64,000 nt of DNA, taken from contig NZ_BBYK01000074.1 in NCBI RefSeq assembly GCF_001570365.1, forward strand, positions 26,572 to 90,571. Reading direction: 5' to 3'. The position numbers and the translations under genes are program-made. Each line of letters starts with the position of its first letter. Positions within the stretch are counted from its first letter, which is position 1. Shown here piece after piece: positions 33,303 through 41,753 of the stretch. This DNA comes from Microtetraspora fusca (GTDB taxonomy: Bacteria; Actinomycetota; Actinomycetes; Streptosporangiales; Streptosporangiaceae). The notes below the pieces were generated by a model. That model saw only the letters and a program-made list of their open reading frames with translations. It was not told where the DNA came from and made no database searches.

Positions 33303-34841
33303 ATGGATCTTGAGCTGGTAGAACGCGCCGTCGCCGACTTCACCCCCGACGGGCCGGACGCCCCGGGCCTCGCGGTGGGCGTCTACTCGGGCGGCCGGGC
33401 GCTGTACACCGCCGCCAGGGGCGTGGCCACGGTGGAGTTCGGCGTCCCGATCGACGCCAGGACCCGCTTCGACATCGCCTCGGCCTCCAAGCAGTTCACT
33501 GCGGCCTGTGTGCTCATGCTGGCCCACGAGGGCAGGCTGAGCCTGGACGACGACGTCAGGAAGCACGTGCCGGAGCTGGCCTTGGAGAGCGCGGTCACGA
33601 TCGGCCAGTGCCTGAACCACACCGGTGGCCTCCCGGAGTGGTATGCCCTGCAGGCCATCACCGGGGTCCCGCTCCAGGTGCTGACCGAGGAGCGGCTCAT
33701 GAAGATCATCAGCCGCATCCGCCGGACGACCTTCGAGCCGGGCACCGCCTTCTCCTACTCCAACACCGGCTACGTGCTCGCGGCCGTCGTGGTCAGGCGG
33801 GTGACCGGGAAGTCGCTGGCCGAGTTCGCGGCCGAGCGGGTGTTCGGGCCGCTCGGCATGGACGACACCGTCTACCGCGACGACGCCTCGGTGCCGTTGC
33901 CGCGGATGGCGTTCGGGTACGCGGCCGGGCCGGTCAGGGCCGACACCGAGGAAGGGGCGGTGGGCGACGGCGGCCTGGTGACCAGCGTGAGCCAGCTCGC
34001 GCCGTGGTTCGGGTTCCTGGCGGACGGGCGGGTGCTGGGGACGCGGCTGCGTGACGCGCTGCTGGAGCGGGGGGTGCTGGCCGACGGGACCGTGCTGTCC
34101 TACGCGTACGGGATCTTCCATTCGAAGGTGGGCGAGCTCGATGCGTTCGGCCACACGGGCGGCATGCACGGATACGTCTCCAACCTCCTCTACCTGCCGG
34201 GGCCCGATCTCGGCGTGGCCGTGCTGACCAACCAGAGCGCCCTGGACCCGGTCGGTCTCAGCCGCCGGGTGGCCCTTGAGCTCACCGGCCGACAGGGAGA
34301 CTCCGAAAACGTCGCCCGAGGACAGGCCCCCGCGCCGGTCGTGGGGCACTGGTACGAGGAGGCGACCGACACCCCGATCACCATCGCCGAGGCCGCGGAG
34401 GGCCGGGTCGCCATCGTGCAGCAGGAGGCCGAGTTCGCCCCGGGCACTGACGGCCGCTGGTACGGCGTGGGCGAGGCGCGCACCACCTGGCTGGCCGTCG
34501 AGGACGGCGCCCTCGTCGTGGGAAGCACCCCTCGGGACGAGCCTCCCATGATCTTCACCCCCTGCAGTGCCCCCGGCGAGGACAGGGCCCCGGACGGCGC
34601 GTGGCTCAGCGACGAATACGGCGTGCTGGCCGTGATCAAGGACGGCACGTTCACCGTGGGCCTGACCCTGGAACTCGACACCGAGCCCGCCCCGGCGGGA
34701 GCGTGGCGGGCGGGCCCCTTCACTCTCCGCGTGGAGCCGGGCGGCGACCTGACGATCAGCGGCGAGGGCTTCCGACGCATGCGCTTCACCGCCCAGCCGG
34801 AGGGGAGCAGGCCAGTGGGCATCCCCCCTGGCCTGGTCTAG
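33303..34841 (+). CDS. Beta-lactamase-fold serine hydrolase (class C/esterase-like)
   Basis: A 512-residue protein without a signal peptide. The penicillin-binding fold spans ~1-330: SxxK in IASASKQFTAA (~60-63), YxN in FSYSNTGYVLA (~152-154) and HTGGMHGYVS (third motif HxG, ~283). The C-terminal ~170 residues form a beta domain like those of D-aminopeptidase and EstB-type proteins. Such cytosolic relatives act as D-aminopeptidases or esterases rather than true beta-lactamases. The ATG at 33303 begins conserved sequence; no good Shine-Dalgarno is visible. Its 3' end abuts the left arm of an inverted repeat. Confidence 0.85.
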   Translation: MDLELVERAVADFTPDGPDAPGLAVGVYSGGRALYTAARGVATVEFGVPIDARTRFDIASASKQFTAACVLMLAHEGRLSLDDDVRKHVPELALESAVTIGQCLNHTGGLPEWYALQAITGVPLQVLTEERLMKIISRIRRTTFEPGTAFSYSNTGYVLAAVVVRRVTGKSLAEFAAERVFGPLGMDDTVYRDDASVPLPRMAFGYAAGPVRADTEEGAVGDGGLVTSVSQLAPWFGFLADGRVLGTRLRDALLERGVLADGTVLSYAYGIFHSKVGELDAFGHTGGMHGYVSNLLYLPGPDLGVAVLTNQSALDPVGLSRRVALELTGRQGDSENVARGQAPAPVVGHWYEEATDTPITIAEAAEGRVAIVQQEAEFAPGTDGRWYGVGEARTTWLAVEDGALVVGSTPRDEPPMIFTPCSAPGEDRAPDGAWLSDEYGVLAVIKDGTFTVGLTLELDTEPAPAGAWRAGPFTLRVEPGGDLTISGEGFRRMRFTAQPEGSRPVGIPPGLV

Positions 34842-34873
34842 AGCATGTCCCGTGGATCTGCGAACGCTGGTCC

Positions 34874-35824
34874 TTAGAGGGTCAGGACGGTCCGGCGGCC
34901 TTGGATCCGGCCGGCGGCGAAGTCGGTGAGGGTCTGGCGGGCTTGTGTGAAGGGTCGGGTGATGGCCCGGACGGTCAGCTCGCCTGAGGCGACTTCGTTG
35001 ACCCTTTCGGCGAACTGATCGAGGCCTTCTTCGACGCCGAGGTAGGTGGCGGTGACGCCGCGGTCGAAGGTCGGCGGGCCACCGTGCGGGGAGATCAGTC
35101 GGCCGCCATCGCGGGCTGCTGCCGCGGTGGTGGCCAGGCCGGGTCCGGCGTTGACCAGGTCGATGACCATATCGACCCCGCCGGGGACCAGGTGAAGGGT
35201 CTGCTTGACGGGGTCGATGCTGGTGTAGTCGATGACGTCGGAGGCCAGGGCGGCGACCCGGGGGGCGTGCTCGGGTTGGGCGGTGGCAATGGTGCGTGCG
35301 CCGCTGCGGGCCACCATCTGGAGGAAGAACGATGCGACCGCGCCGTCGCCGCCGAGCAGCAGGATGCTCTGGCCTGCTGCCGGCTTGATGGTGGTGAGCG
35401 CGGCGGCCATCAGTAGCGGGGTCGGCAGCGCGGCGGCGGCCTCGACGGGCAGGCTGGAGGGTCGTGGCACGATGGTCGGCCCGTCGTTGACCACGGTGTA
35501 CTCGGCGATCGCACCGGCCGGGTAGGTCAACGCGACCACCTGGTCGCCAGGGGCGAAGCGGGTCACGCCCTCGCCGACCGCCTCGATCGTCCCGGCAGCG
35601 TCCACGCCGAGGACGAGCGGGTGCTCAACCGGCATGACGTCCTTCATCACACCGGTCGCCAGCTTGACATCCAGCGGGTTCAGCCCGGCCGCCGCCACCC
35701 GCACCAGGACCTGGCCCGGGCCGGGGACGGGGCGGGGCACTTCGGTGATCGACACGGTGTTGATCGGCCCGTACTGCATGGCCGTCAGGGCCTTCATCGC
35801 GGTCCGGTTCATGTCGGGATTCAT
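34874..35824 (-). CDS. NADPH:quinone reductase-like zinc-independent alcohol dehydrogenase
   Basis: A 316-residue medium-chain dehydrogenase: GroES-like part (ITEVPRPVPGPGQVLVRVAA, LNPLDVKLATGV), then a Rossmann fold (ILLLGGDGAVASFFLQMVAR). The Cys/His zinc ligands of true alcohol dehydrogenases are absent, pointing to the quinone-oxidoreductase branch that reduces enones or quinones with NADPH. AGGAGA lies six bases before the ATG at 35824. It is divergent from an HxlR regulator 89 bases away, a common redox-stress pairing. Both genes sit between the inverted repeats. Confidence 0.85.
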   Translation of the reverse strand: MNPDMNRTAMKALTAMQYGPINTVSITEVPRPVPGPGQVLVRVAAAGLNPLDVKLATGVMKDVMPVEHPLVLGVDAAGTIEAVGEGVTRFAPGDQVVALTYPAGAIAEYTVVNDGPTIVPRPSSLPVEAAAALPTPLLMAAALTTIKPAAGQSILLLGGDGAVASFFLQMVARSGARTIATAQPEHAPRVAALASDVIDYTSIDPVKQTLHLVPGGVDMVIDLVNAGPGLATTAAAARDGGRLISPHGGPPTFDRGVTATYLGVEEGLDQFAERVNEVASGELTVRAITRPFTQARQTLTDFAAGRIQGRRTVLTL

Positions 35825-35913
35825 GCTGGTCTCCTGCGTATGTGGGTGATCGATTACCGTGGACAGCACGGTAGGAGAACCGATAGGCACCTGAAGGTGC
35901 GTAATGGGTTGGG

Positions 35914-36348
35914 GTGACTGGCGACGTGGCTGACAGCGCGGAAGGGGCCGTAGCGGAGATCTTTGAGCCGTATGGCGATTATGTGGCCGACTGTCCGGCG
36001 CGGCTGGCCGTGGACTTGTTCGCCAGCGCTTGGTTGCCGGTCTTGGTGTGGGCGCTGCGGAACGGGCCGATGCGTCCGGTCCGGCTCCAGCAAGAGGTCG
36101 GCGGGATCAGCCAGAAGGTGCTCACCCAGACGCTGCGCCGGATGGAGCGGTACGGCCTGGTCGAACGGCACCGCTATGCCGAGGCGCCGCCACGGGTGGA
36201 GTATGAGCTCACCGGACCTGGCCGGGACCTGCTGATCCCGATCTACGCGCTCGGGCAGTGGGCCCACCGGCACGCCGACACCGTGCCGGTCAATGTGATG
36301 GAGCCAGAATCCGACTCCGATGACCCCCGCTCCTGCCCTGAGGCATGA
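35914..36348 (+). CDS. HxlR-family transcriptional regulator
   Basis: A 144-residue MarR-like winged-helix protein with the HxlR pattern: CPARLAVDLFASAWLPVLVW, then LQQEVGGISQKVLTQTLRRM, YGLVERHRYAEAPPRVEYEL and GRDLLIPIYALGQWAHRH. The first Cys (residue 27) is in the position that senses electrophiles or oxidants in YodB/HypR-type members. The GTG at 35914 is preferred. It is divergent from the quinone-reductase-like gene and probably represses it until an electrophile appears. Confidence 0.85.
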   Translation: MTGDVADSAEGAVAEIFEPYGDYVADCPARLAVDLFASAWLPVLVWALRNGPMRPVRLQQEVGGISQKVLTQTLRRMERYGLVERHRYAEAPPRVEYELTGPGRDLLIPIYALGQWAHRHADTVPVNVMEPESDSDDPRSCPEA

Positions 36349-36371
36349 TCAGCGCGCGAGTGCGTGGTGCC

Positions 36372-36491
36372 GCTGACGGTCTTGATACCGCGCCGCCGCA
36401 GGTAGCGCTTAGGCGCAACCGAGGGCAGCAGCGGCTCCAGCCGCTGCCACTCCGCATCAGTCAGATCGTGACGATTCAGGCGTTCATCCAA
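36372..36491 (-). pseudogene. IS5-family transposase remnant with internal deletion
   Basis: Forty codons start with MDERLNRHDLTDAEWQRLEP, the usual N-terminus of IS5-type transposases, then jump to RYLRRRGIKTV, which in full-length relatives lies over a hundred residues later (the LRRRGIKAVIP block). This indicates a large in-frame deletion. The start codon is 28 bases inside the right inverted repeat (36520-36539). The DDE catalytic residues are missing, so it cannot be active. Confidence 0.7.
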
Positions 36492-36635
36492 GCCAGTGGT
36501 CTACCGGAATCCGTGATCAAGATCTACGGGACAGGCTTTAGTAACGCCGGTTGGCCAGAAGGACGAGGGCGGCCGCCAGGAGTTTGGCTGACGAGTTAGT
36601 GAACGCGGGGCGTCCGCCTTCTACCGTGCCAATGC

Positions 36636-38186
36636 ATGACATCCGCAACCGCGCTTCCCAGGGTCGCGCTGGCCGCGCTCCTCCTGCTGTCCGCAGGCTG
36701 CGCCGGGTCGAGGCAGGACCGGGCAGACACGTTACGTTGGGCGTTGAGTGAGGTGCCCAACAGCCTCGACATCGCCCATGGCTTCAACAACCCCTCCACC
36801 ATCGTCCAGTTCGCCGTCCTGGACTGCATGGTCACCCTCGGGAAGAAGGGGGAGGTGCTCCCCGGCGTCGCCGAGTCCTGGACCCACCCCGACCCCCTCA
36901 CGTACGTCTTCACCCTGCGCGAGGGCGTGAAGTTCAGCGACGGCTCCCCGCTCACCGCCGAGGACGCCGCCTACTCCCTCAGCCGGCACGTCGATCCCAA
37001 GGTCGCCTCCCAGGCGGCCAGCTACGTCACCATGGTCAAGAAGGTCGAGGCCACCGGCCCGCGCACGGTCACGGTGACGCTGTCCAGGCCGAACCAGGCG
37101 TTCCTGCCCACGGCCGCGCTCGCCTGGCAGATCGTGCCGAAGAAGCTGGCCGAGGCGCACCCCGCGGACCTCGGATCACCCGAGGTGGGCACGCTCGGCA
37201 CCGGCCCGTTCAAGGTCGCCAAGTTCAGCCTCACCGAGGGCGTCACCCTGGAGCGCAACCCGCTGTACTGGGGTCCCAAGCCCGCGCTGCGCAAGATCGA
37301 GCTCAGGACGATCACCGACCCCGAGACCCTCCGGCTGGCCGTGTCCTCCGGCGAGGCCGACGGCACCGCCGACGTGCGGCCCAGCGAGGCGCGCAAGTGG
37401 ACCAGCCTGCGCGACGTCACCACGACCTTCTACCCGGCCGACAACATCGCCTTCCTGTCGCTTGCGGTCAATCAGGGCCCGCTCAAGGACGTGCACGTGC
37501 GCCGAGCCATCGCGCACGCCGTCGACAGGGCCGCCCTGGTCCAGCTCATGACCGGCGGACACGGCGGCCAGGCCGACCTCTTCCTGCCCAAGCCGCAGCT
37601 CACCGCCCTGTACGGCGCCGCCTTGCCCGCCCTGCCCACCTACGCGTACGACGTCGAGGCGGCCAAGGCGGAACTGGCCAAGTCCGCCTACCCCCGCGGG
37701 TTCACCCTCGCCACGCCGTACGACAGCGGCGGCGAGAACGTCAAGGCGATGCAGGCCGTCGCGGCCGACCTGGCCAAGATCGGGATCATGCTGGAGCTCA
37801 AGCCGCTGCCGAGCGAGAAGTACATCACGCAGCGCATGGACCACGAGGACCTGGCGGTGCAGATGGCCAACCTCTACTACAGCACCCCCGACCCGAGCGA
37901 GGTCCTGCCCGACCTGCTCAGCCGCGCCTCCGCGAAGCCGCAGGGCTTCAACTTCAGCGGGTACGGCACCGCCGCCCTGGACGCCGGGCTCGACGACGTG
38001 GGCCGCCTGGAGGGCGAGGCCAGACGGAAGGCGATCACGAAGGTGCTGGCCGAGGTGGCCGAGCAGGTGCCCTACCTGCCGCTGTTCCACAACGAGTCGG
38101 CCATCGCGGTGAACAAGCGTTTCACCACCGACGTCGGCACCTGGACGATCGACATCCTCAGCGCCGTGCGCCCGGCCGGTGCGTGA
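36636..38186 (+). CDS. Peptide ABC transporter solute-binding lipoprotein (locus A)
   Basis: A 516-residue family-5 (OppA/DppA) binding protein. The signal peptide ends in lipobox LLSAGC (Cys22), so it is anchored on the outer face of the membrane. Conserved blocks are YVFTLREGVKFSDGSPLTAE, GTGPFKVAKF and VHVRRAIAHAVDRAALV. It captures oligopeptides or related ligands for the two permeases that follow, whose first gene overlaps its stop codon by one base. It is clearly paralogous to the protein at 49560-51215. A short promoter region (~96 bases) separates it from the IS-like right end. Confidence 0.9.
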   Translation: MTSATALPRVALAALLLLSAGCAGSRQDRADTLRWALSEVPNSLDIAHGFNNPSTIVQFAVLDCMVTLGKKGEVLPGVAESWTHPDPLTYVFTLREGVKFSDGSPLTAEDAAYSLSRHVDPKVASQAASYVTMVKKVEATGPRTVTVTLSRPNQAFLPTAALAWQIVPKKLAEAHPADLGSPEVGTLGTGPFKVAKFSLTEGVTLERNPLYWGPKPALRKIELRTITDPETLRLAVSSGEADGTADVRPSEARKWTSLRDVTTTFYPADNIAFLSLAVNQGPLKDVHVRRAIAHAVDRAALVQLMTGGHGGQADLFLPKPQLTALYGAALPALPTYAYDVEAAKAELAKSAYPRGFTLATPYDSGGENVKAMQAVAADLAKIGIMLELKPLPSEKYITQRMDHEDLAVQMANLYYSTPDPSEVLPDLLSRASAKPQGFNFSGYGTAALDAGLDDVGRLEGEARRKAITKVLAEVAEQVPYLPLFHNESAIAVNKRFTTDVGTWTIDILSAVRPAGA

Positions 38187-39133
38187 TGGCCTTCCTCGCC
38201 CGCCGCCTGGGCGCCGCCGTCCTGCTGCTCGGGGTGCTGTCGCTGCTCAGCTTCGTCCTGCTGGCCGCCGCTCCGGGCAAACCCGAGAACCTCCTGCTCG
38301 GCCCGCGCCCCTCCACGCCCGAGACCCGCGCCGCCATCCGGGCGCAGTTCCACCTCGACGACCCCATCCACGAGCGCTACCTGTCCTGGCTCGGCGGGGC
38401 CCTCCACGGTGACTTCGGCACCTCGGTCTACACGCGGGAGCCCGTCACGAGCATCATCACCGAGCGCCTGCCCGTCACCGCGGGCCTGGCCACCTACGCG
38501 CTCATCCTCACGATCGGCGTCGGGATCCCGCTGGGACTCGCCGCCGCCATGCGCCGCGGGGGCAGGCTCGACCAGGGCATCACGCTGACCTCGCTGGTCG
38601 CGCTGGCCGTGCCGCCGTTCGCGCTGAGCATCCTGCTGCTGTACGGCTTCGCCGTCACGCTCGGCTGGTTCCCCGTCTTCGGCGCCGGCGAGACGGCGGC
38701 CGAGCGGATCGCCCACCTCACGCTGCCCGCGGTGGCCCTGGCCGCCGGGGAGGCCGCCGTCGTGGTGCGGCAGATGCGCGCCGCCGCCCTCGACCTGGTG
38801 GGTCAGGACTACCTCACCTTCGCCAGGGCGCGTGGGCTGAGCCTGCCGCGCGTCTGGATCAGCTACGCCCTGCGCAACACCGCGCTGCCCGTCCTCACCG
38901 TCGGCGGGCTGCTGCTGGCCGCCAACCTCACCGGGGCGCTCTTCGTCGAGCGGGCCTTCGGGCTGCCGGGACTCGGCGAACTGCTCGTGACCGCCGTCGC
39001 ACGGAAGGACATCCCCGTGGTCCAGGCCCTCGTCCTGCTCGGCGGCGCCGTGGTCGTCGTGGTCAACCTCCTGATCGACCTGACCTACCTGGCCGTGGAC
39101 CCGCGGGTCAGACACGGGGCGGTGGCCTCATGA
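38186..39133 (+). CDS. Peptide ABC transporter permease, DppB/OppB type (locus A)
   Basis: A 315-residue, six-helix permease. It starts with the family block MAFLARRLGAAVLLLGVLSL and holds the EAA loop in QDYLTFARARGLSLPRVWIS, which contacts the ATPase. It pairs with the next permease to form the channel. The ATG overlaps the TGA of the binding-protein gene by one base (TGATG), so the two are co-translated. Confidence 0.9.
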   Translation: MAFLARRLGAAVLLLGVLSLLSFVLLAAAPGKPENLLLGPRPSTPETRAAIRAQFHLDDPIHERYLSWLGGALHGDFGTSVYTREPVTSIITERLPVTAGLATYALILTIGVGIPLGLAAAMRRGGRLDQGITLTSLVALAVPPFALSILLLYGFAVTLGWFPVFGAGETAAERIAHLTLPAVALAAGEAAVVVRQMRAAALDLVGQDYLTFARARGLSLPRVWISYALRNTALPVLTVGGLLLAANLTGALFVERAFGLPGLGELLVTAVARKDIPVVQALVLLGGAVVVVVNLLIDLTYLAVDPRVRHGAVAS

Positions 39134-39990
39134 CAGCCGTTTCCGGTACGCCCCTGTTCGGCGGGCGGGTGGCGCGGCTCCGCCGTACCCGGCCGGGGTT
39201 CCTGACCGTGGTGTCGGCGGCGGTGCTGGCGCTCATGGCGCTGGCCGCGATCGGCGGCACGTGGATCGCCCCCTACGACCCGGCCGCGCAGGACGTCGCG
39301 CTCGGCGCGTCGATGCCGAGCTGGGCGCACTGGGCGGGCACCGACGACCTCGGCCGCGACGTGCTCTCACGCTGCCTGGCCGGGGCGCGTTCGGCCCTGC
39401 TCTGGCCGGTGATCGTGACGCTGTGCACGTGCGCGATGAGCACCACGCTCGGGCTGCTGGCCGGGTACCGGCGCGGCTGGGTGGACGCGATCATGATGCG
39501 GGTCGTCGACCTGCTCATCGCCCTCCCGGGCATGCTCGTCCTCATCGTCCTGGTCGGCGTGCTCGGCGGCGGGATCGGCTGGGCCGTGCTGGCGCTGGCC
39601 GTGCTGTTCACGCCCGGCGACATCCGCGTGGTCCGCAGCCTGACCATGGCCCAGCGCGAGCTGGCCTACGCGGAGGCCGCCCGCACGCTCGGGCTCAGGC
39701 CGACGCGGATCATGTTCAGGCACCTGCTGCCCAACATCGCGCCGACGGTCGTCGCCGGTGCGCTGCTCAGCTTCGTCGCCGGGCTGGTCGCGCTCTCCGG
39801 GTTGTCGTTCCTCGGGATCGGGCTGCCCGCCGGGACCCCCGACTGGGGTCTGATGATCGAGGAGAACCGTACGCTGCTCGACCTCAACCCGTGGGCCTCC
39901 GTCATCCCGGCGGCGCTGGTCACCATCGCCGCCACCGCGGCGACCCTGCTGGGCGACCGGCTGTTCGAGAGGCTTTCCGATGCTGCTTGA
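39130..39990 (+). CDS. Peptide ABC transporter permease, DppC/OppC type (locus A)
   Basis: A 286-residue second permease with the DppC signature HWAGTDDLGRDVLSRCLAGA and an EAA loop (ELAYAEAARTLGLRPTRIMF). Its ATG overlaps the previous stop by four bases, and the ATPase gene begins before its own stop, giving a tightly coupled operon. It forms the heterodimeric channel with the product of 38186-39133. Confidence 0.9.
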   Translation: MTAVSGTPLFGGRVARLRRTRPGFLTVVSAAVLALMALAAIGGTWIAPYDPAAQDVALGASMPSWAHWAGTDDLGRDVLSRCLAGARSALLWPVIVTLCTCAMSTTLGLLAGYRRGWVDAIMMRVVDLLIALPGMLVLIVLVGVLGGGIGWAVLALAVLFTPGDIRVVRSLTMAQRELAYAEAARTLGLRPTRIMFRHLLPNIAPTVVAGALLSFVAGLVALSGLSFLGIGLPAGTPDWGLMIEENRTLLDLNPWASVIPAALVTIAATAATLLGDRLFERLSDAA

Positions 39991-41698
39991 GATCAACGGA
40001 CTGACGATCGCCGGGCCCGCCGGAACGATCGTCGACGGCGTCGGCCTCACCGTCGCGGCCGGGGAGATGGCCGGGCTGGTAGGCGAGTCGGGCAGCGGTA
40101 AGTCGCTGACCGCACGGGCCGCCATCGGCCTGCTGCCGAAGGGGCTCCGCGCCTCCGGCTCCATCCGGGTCGGCGGGGTGGAGATCGTCGGAACGGCCGG
40201 CGAACGGGTGCTGCGCGGCCTCAGGGGACGGCGCGTCTCGCTGCTGATGCAGGACCCGTTCTCCATGCTCAACCCACTGCGTACGGCCGGGGCGCACATC
40301 GCCGAGACGATGCCCGGCCGGGCGACCCGCGAGGAGGTGGCGCGCAGGCTGGCCGAGGTCGGCATCGACGACCCGTCCGTCGCCGGGCGCTACCCCTTCC
40401 AGCTCTCCGGCGGCATGCGGCAGCGCGTGGCCCTGGCCGCCGCGCTCGCCGGGGACCCGGAACTGTTGATCGCCGACGAGCCCACCACCGCCCTGGACGC
40501 CACCACCCAGCACGAGATCCTCGCCCTCCTGGCCAGGGTCCAGGCCGACCGCGGCATGGGCGTGCTGCTGATCACCCACGACCTGCGGGTGGCCTTCGCC
40601 ATCTGTGACCGGGTCTCGGTGATGTACGCCGGACGCGTCCTCGAACAGGGACCGGGCACGTCCCTGGCCCAGGCGCCCGCCCATCCGTACACCGCCGGGC
40701 TGCTGCGCGCCCTCCCCTCGGTGGAGTACACGCTCGAACACCTCACCGGCATCCCGGGCAGCGTCCCGCCGGCCGCGCAGGTGGCGTCGGAGTGCGCGTT
40801 CGCCGCACGCTGCGACCACGCGACCACCCGATGCCGCGCCTCCCGCCCGCCGCTCCGCGAGATCGGCGACGGCCGCCTCACCGCGTGCGTCCACGACACC
40901 CTCCCGCGGCTCACGGCCCGTGACGTCGCGACGGGCACGCTCCCCACCGGTTCCGGCGAACCTCTGCTCGTCGTGGACGACCTCGTCAAGCGGTACGGCA
41001 CGCACACCGCGCTCGGCGGTGTCAGCCTTCAGGTGGCGGCGGGGGAGACGGTCGGGCTGGTCGGCGAGTCGGGCTCCGGCAAGACCACGCTGGCCCGCTC
41101 CGTCCTCGGACTGGTCACCCCCGACCAGGGACGCATCGAGCTGGACGGCCTCGACATCACCCGCCGCCGGGCCCTGACCAGGCAGGAGCGAGCCCGGGTC
41201 CACCGGCTGGTCCAGTGCGTGTTCCAGGACCCCAGCACCTCGCTCAACCCCGCCATGACCGTGGGCGCCACGTTGGCCGAGGCGGCGACGCGCGCCGAAC
41301 CGGCCGACCGGCTCGCGCCGGGGGACCTGCTGGAACTGGTGGGCCTTCCTCCCGGTTACGCCACGCGACGGCCGAAGGGGCTGTCGGGCGGCCAGCGGCA
41401 GCGGGTGGCCATCGCCAGGGCGCTGGCGGTGCGGCCGTCGCTGCTCATCTGTGACGAGCCGGTGGCCTCGCTCGATGTCTCCGTCCAGGCCCACGTGCTG
41501 GAACTGCTGCGCGGTCTCGGCCGGGAGTTGGGCACCGCGATGCTCTTCATCACCCACGACCTCGCCGTGGTCCGGCAGATCGCGGTCAGGACCGTGGTGC
41601 TGTTCAAGGGGCGGGTCGTCGAGCAGGGGGACACCGCGACGGTCCTGGACGCCCCCGCGCATGACTACACCCGTCGGCTTGTCGCGGCCATTCCATGA
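39980..41698 (+). CDS. Fused double ATP-binding subunit of peptide ABC transporter (locus A)
   Basis: A 572-residue fusion of DppD- and DppF-like ATPases. First cassette: Walker A GESGSGKS (~35-42), signature LSGGMRQR (~141), Walker B LLIADEP. Between the cassettes is the Cys-containing oligopeptide C-terminal motif (CAFAARCDHATTRC). Second cassette: GESGSGKTT (~363) and LSGGQRQR (~468). All catalytic elements are present in both halves. It powers uptake by the two permeases. Its start lies 11 bases inside the preceding gene. The cognate in locus B has the same fused design. Confidence 0.9.
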   Translation: MLLEINGLTIAGPAGTIVDGVGLTVAAGEMAGLVGESGSGKSLTARAAIGLLPKGLRASGSIRVGGVEIVGTAGERVLRGLRGRRVSLLMQDPFSMLNPLRTAGAHIAETMPGRATREEVARRLAEVGIDDPSVAGRYPFQLSGGMRQRVALAAALAGDPELLIADEPTTALDATTQHEILALLARVQADRGMGVLLITHDLRVAFAICDRVSVMYAGRVLEQGPGTSLAQAPAHPYTAGLLRALPSVEYTLEHLTGIPGSVPPAAQVASECAFAARCDHATTRCRASRPPLREIGDGRLTACVHDTLPRLTARDVATGTLPTGSGEPLLVVDDLVKRYGTHTALGGVSLQVAAGETVGLVGESGSGKTTLARSVLGLVTPDQGRIELDGLDITRRRALTRQERARVHRLVQCVFQDPSTSLNPAMTVGATLAEAATRAEPADRLAPGDLLELVGLPPGYATRRPKGLSGGQRQRVAIARALAVRPSLLICDEPVASLDVSVQAHVLELLRGLGRELGTAMLFITHDLAVVRQIAVRTVVLFKGRVVEQGDTATVLDAPAHDYTRRLVAAIP

Positions 41699-41753
41699 AA
41701 TTTCCAACCAACGCATGAAGCGGACCCCGGCTCACTTCAGGAAGGCTTCTTCC

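Larger units (their letters stand above)
34840..36539. mobile_element. Putative IS-end-bounded segment carrying ADH and HxlR genes
   Basis: AGAGCATGTCCCGTGGATCT (34840-34859) matches the reverse complement of 36520-36539 at 17 of 20 positions (AAAGCCTGTCCCGTAGATCT). Both ends are preceded, outside, by TA (in CTA), the target duplication common in the IS5 family. The right end has an IS5-type transposase start codon 28 bases inside it, the expected distance from a terminal repeat. Inside lie an alcohol dehydrogenase and its HxlR regulator rather than a full transposase, so the unit looks like a decayed or cargo-bearing derivative. It could also be two unrelated IS ends. Confidence 0.5.

Noticed and set aside
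32510..33343. 277-codon minus-strand frame in the gene-poor region
   Set aside because: Ser/Arg-rich, no homology pattern, crosses the start of the serine hydrolase; not supportable.
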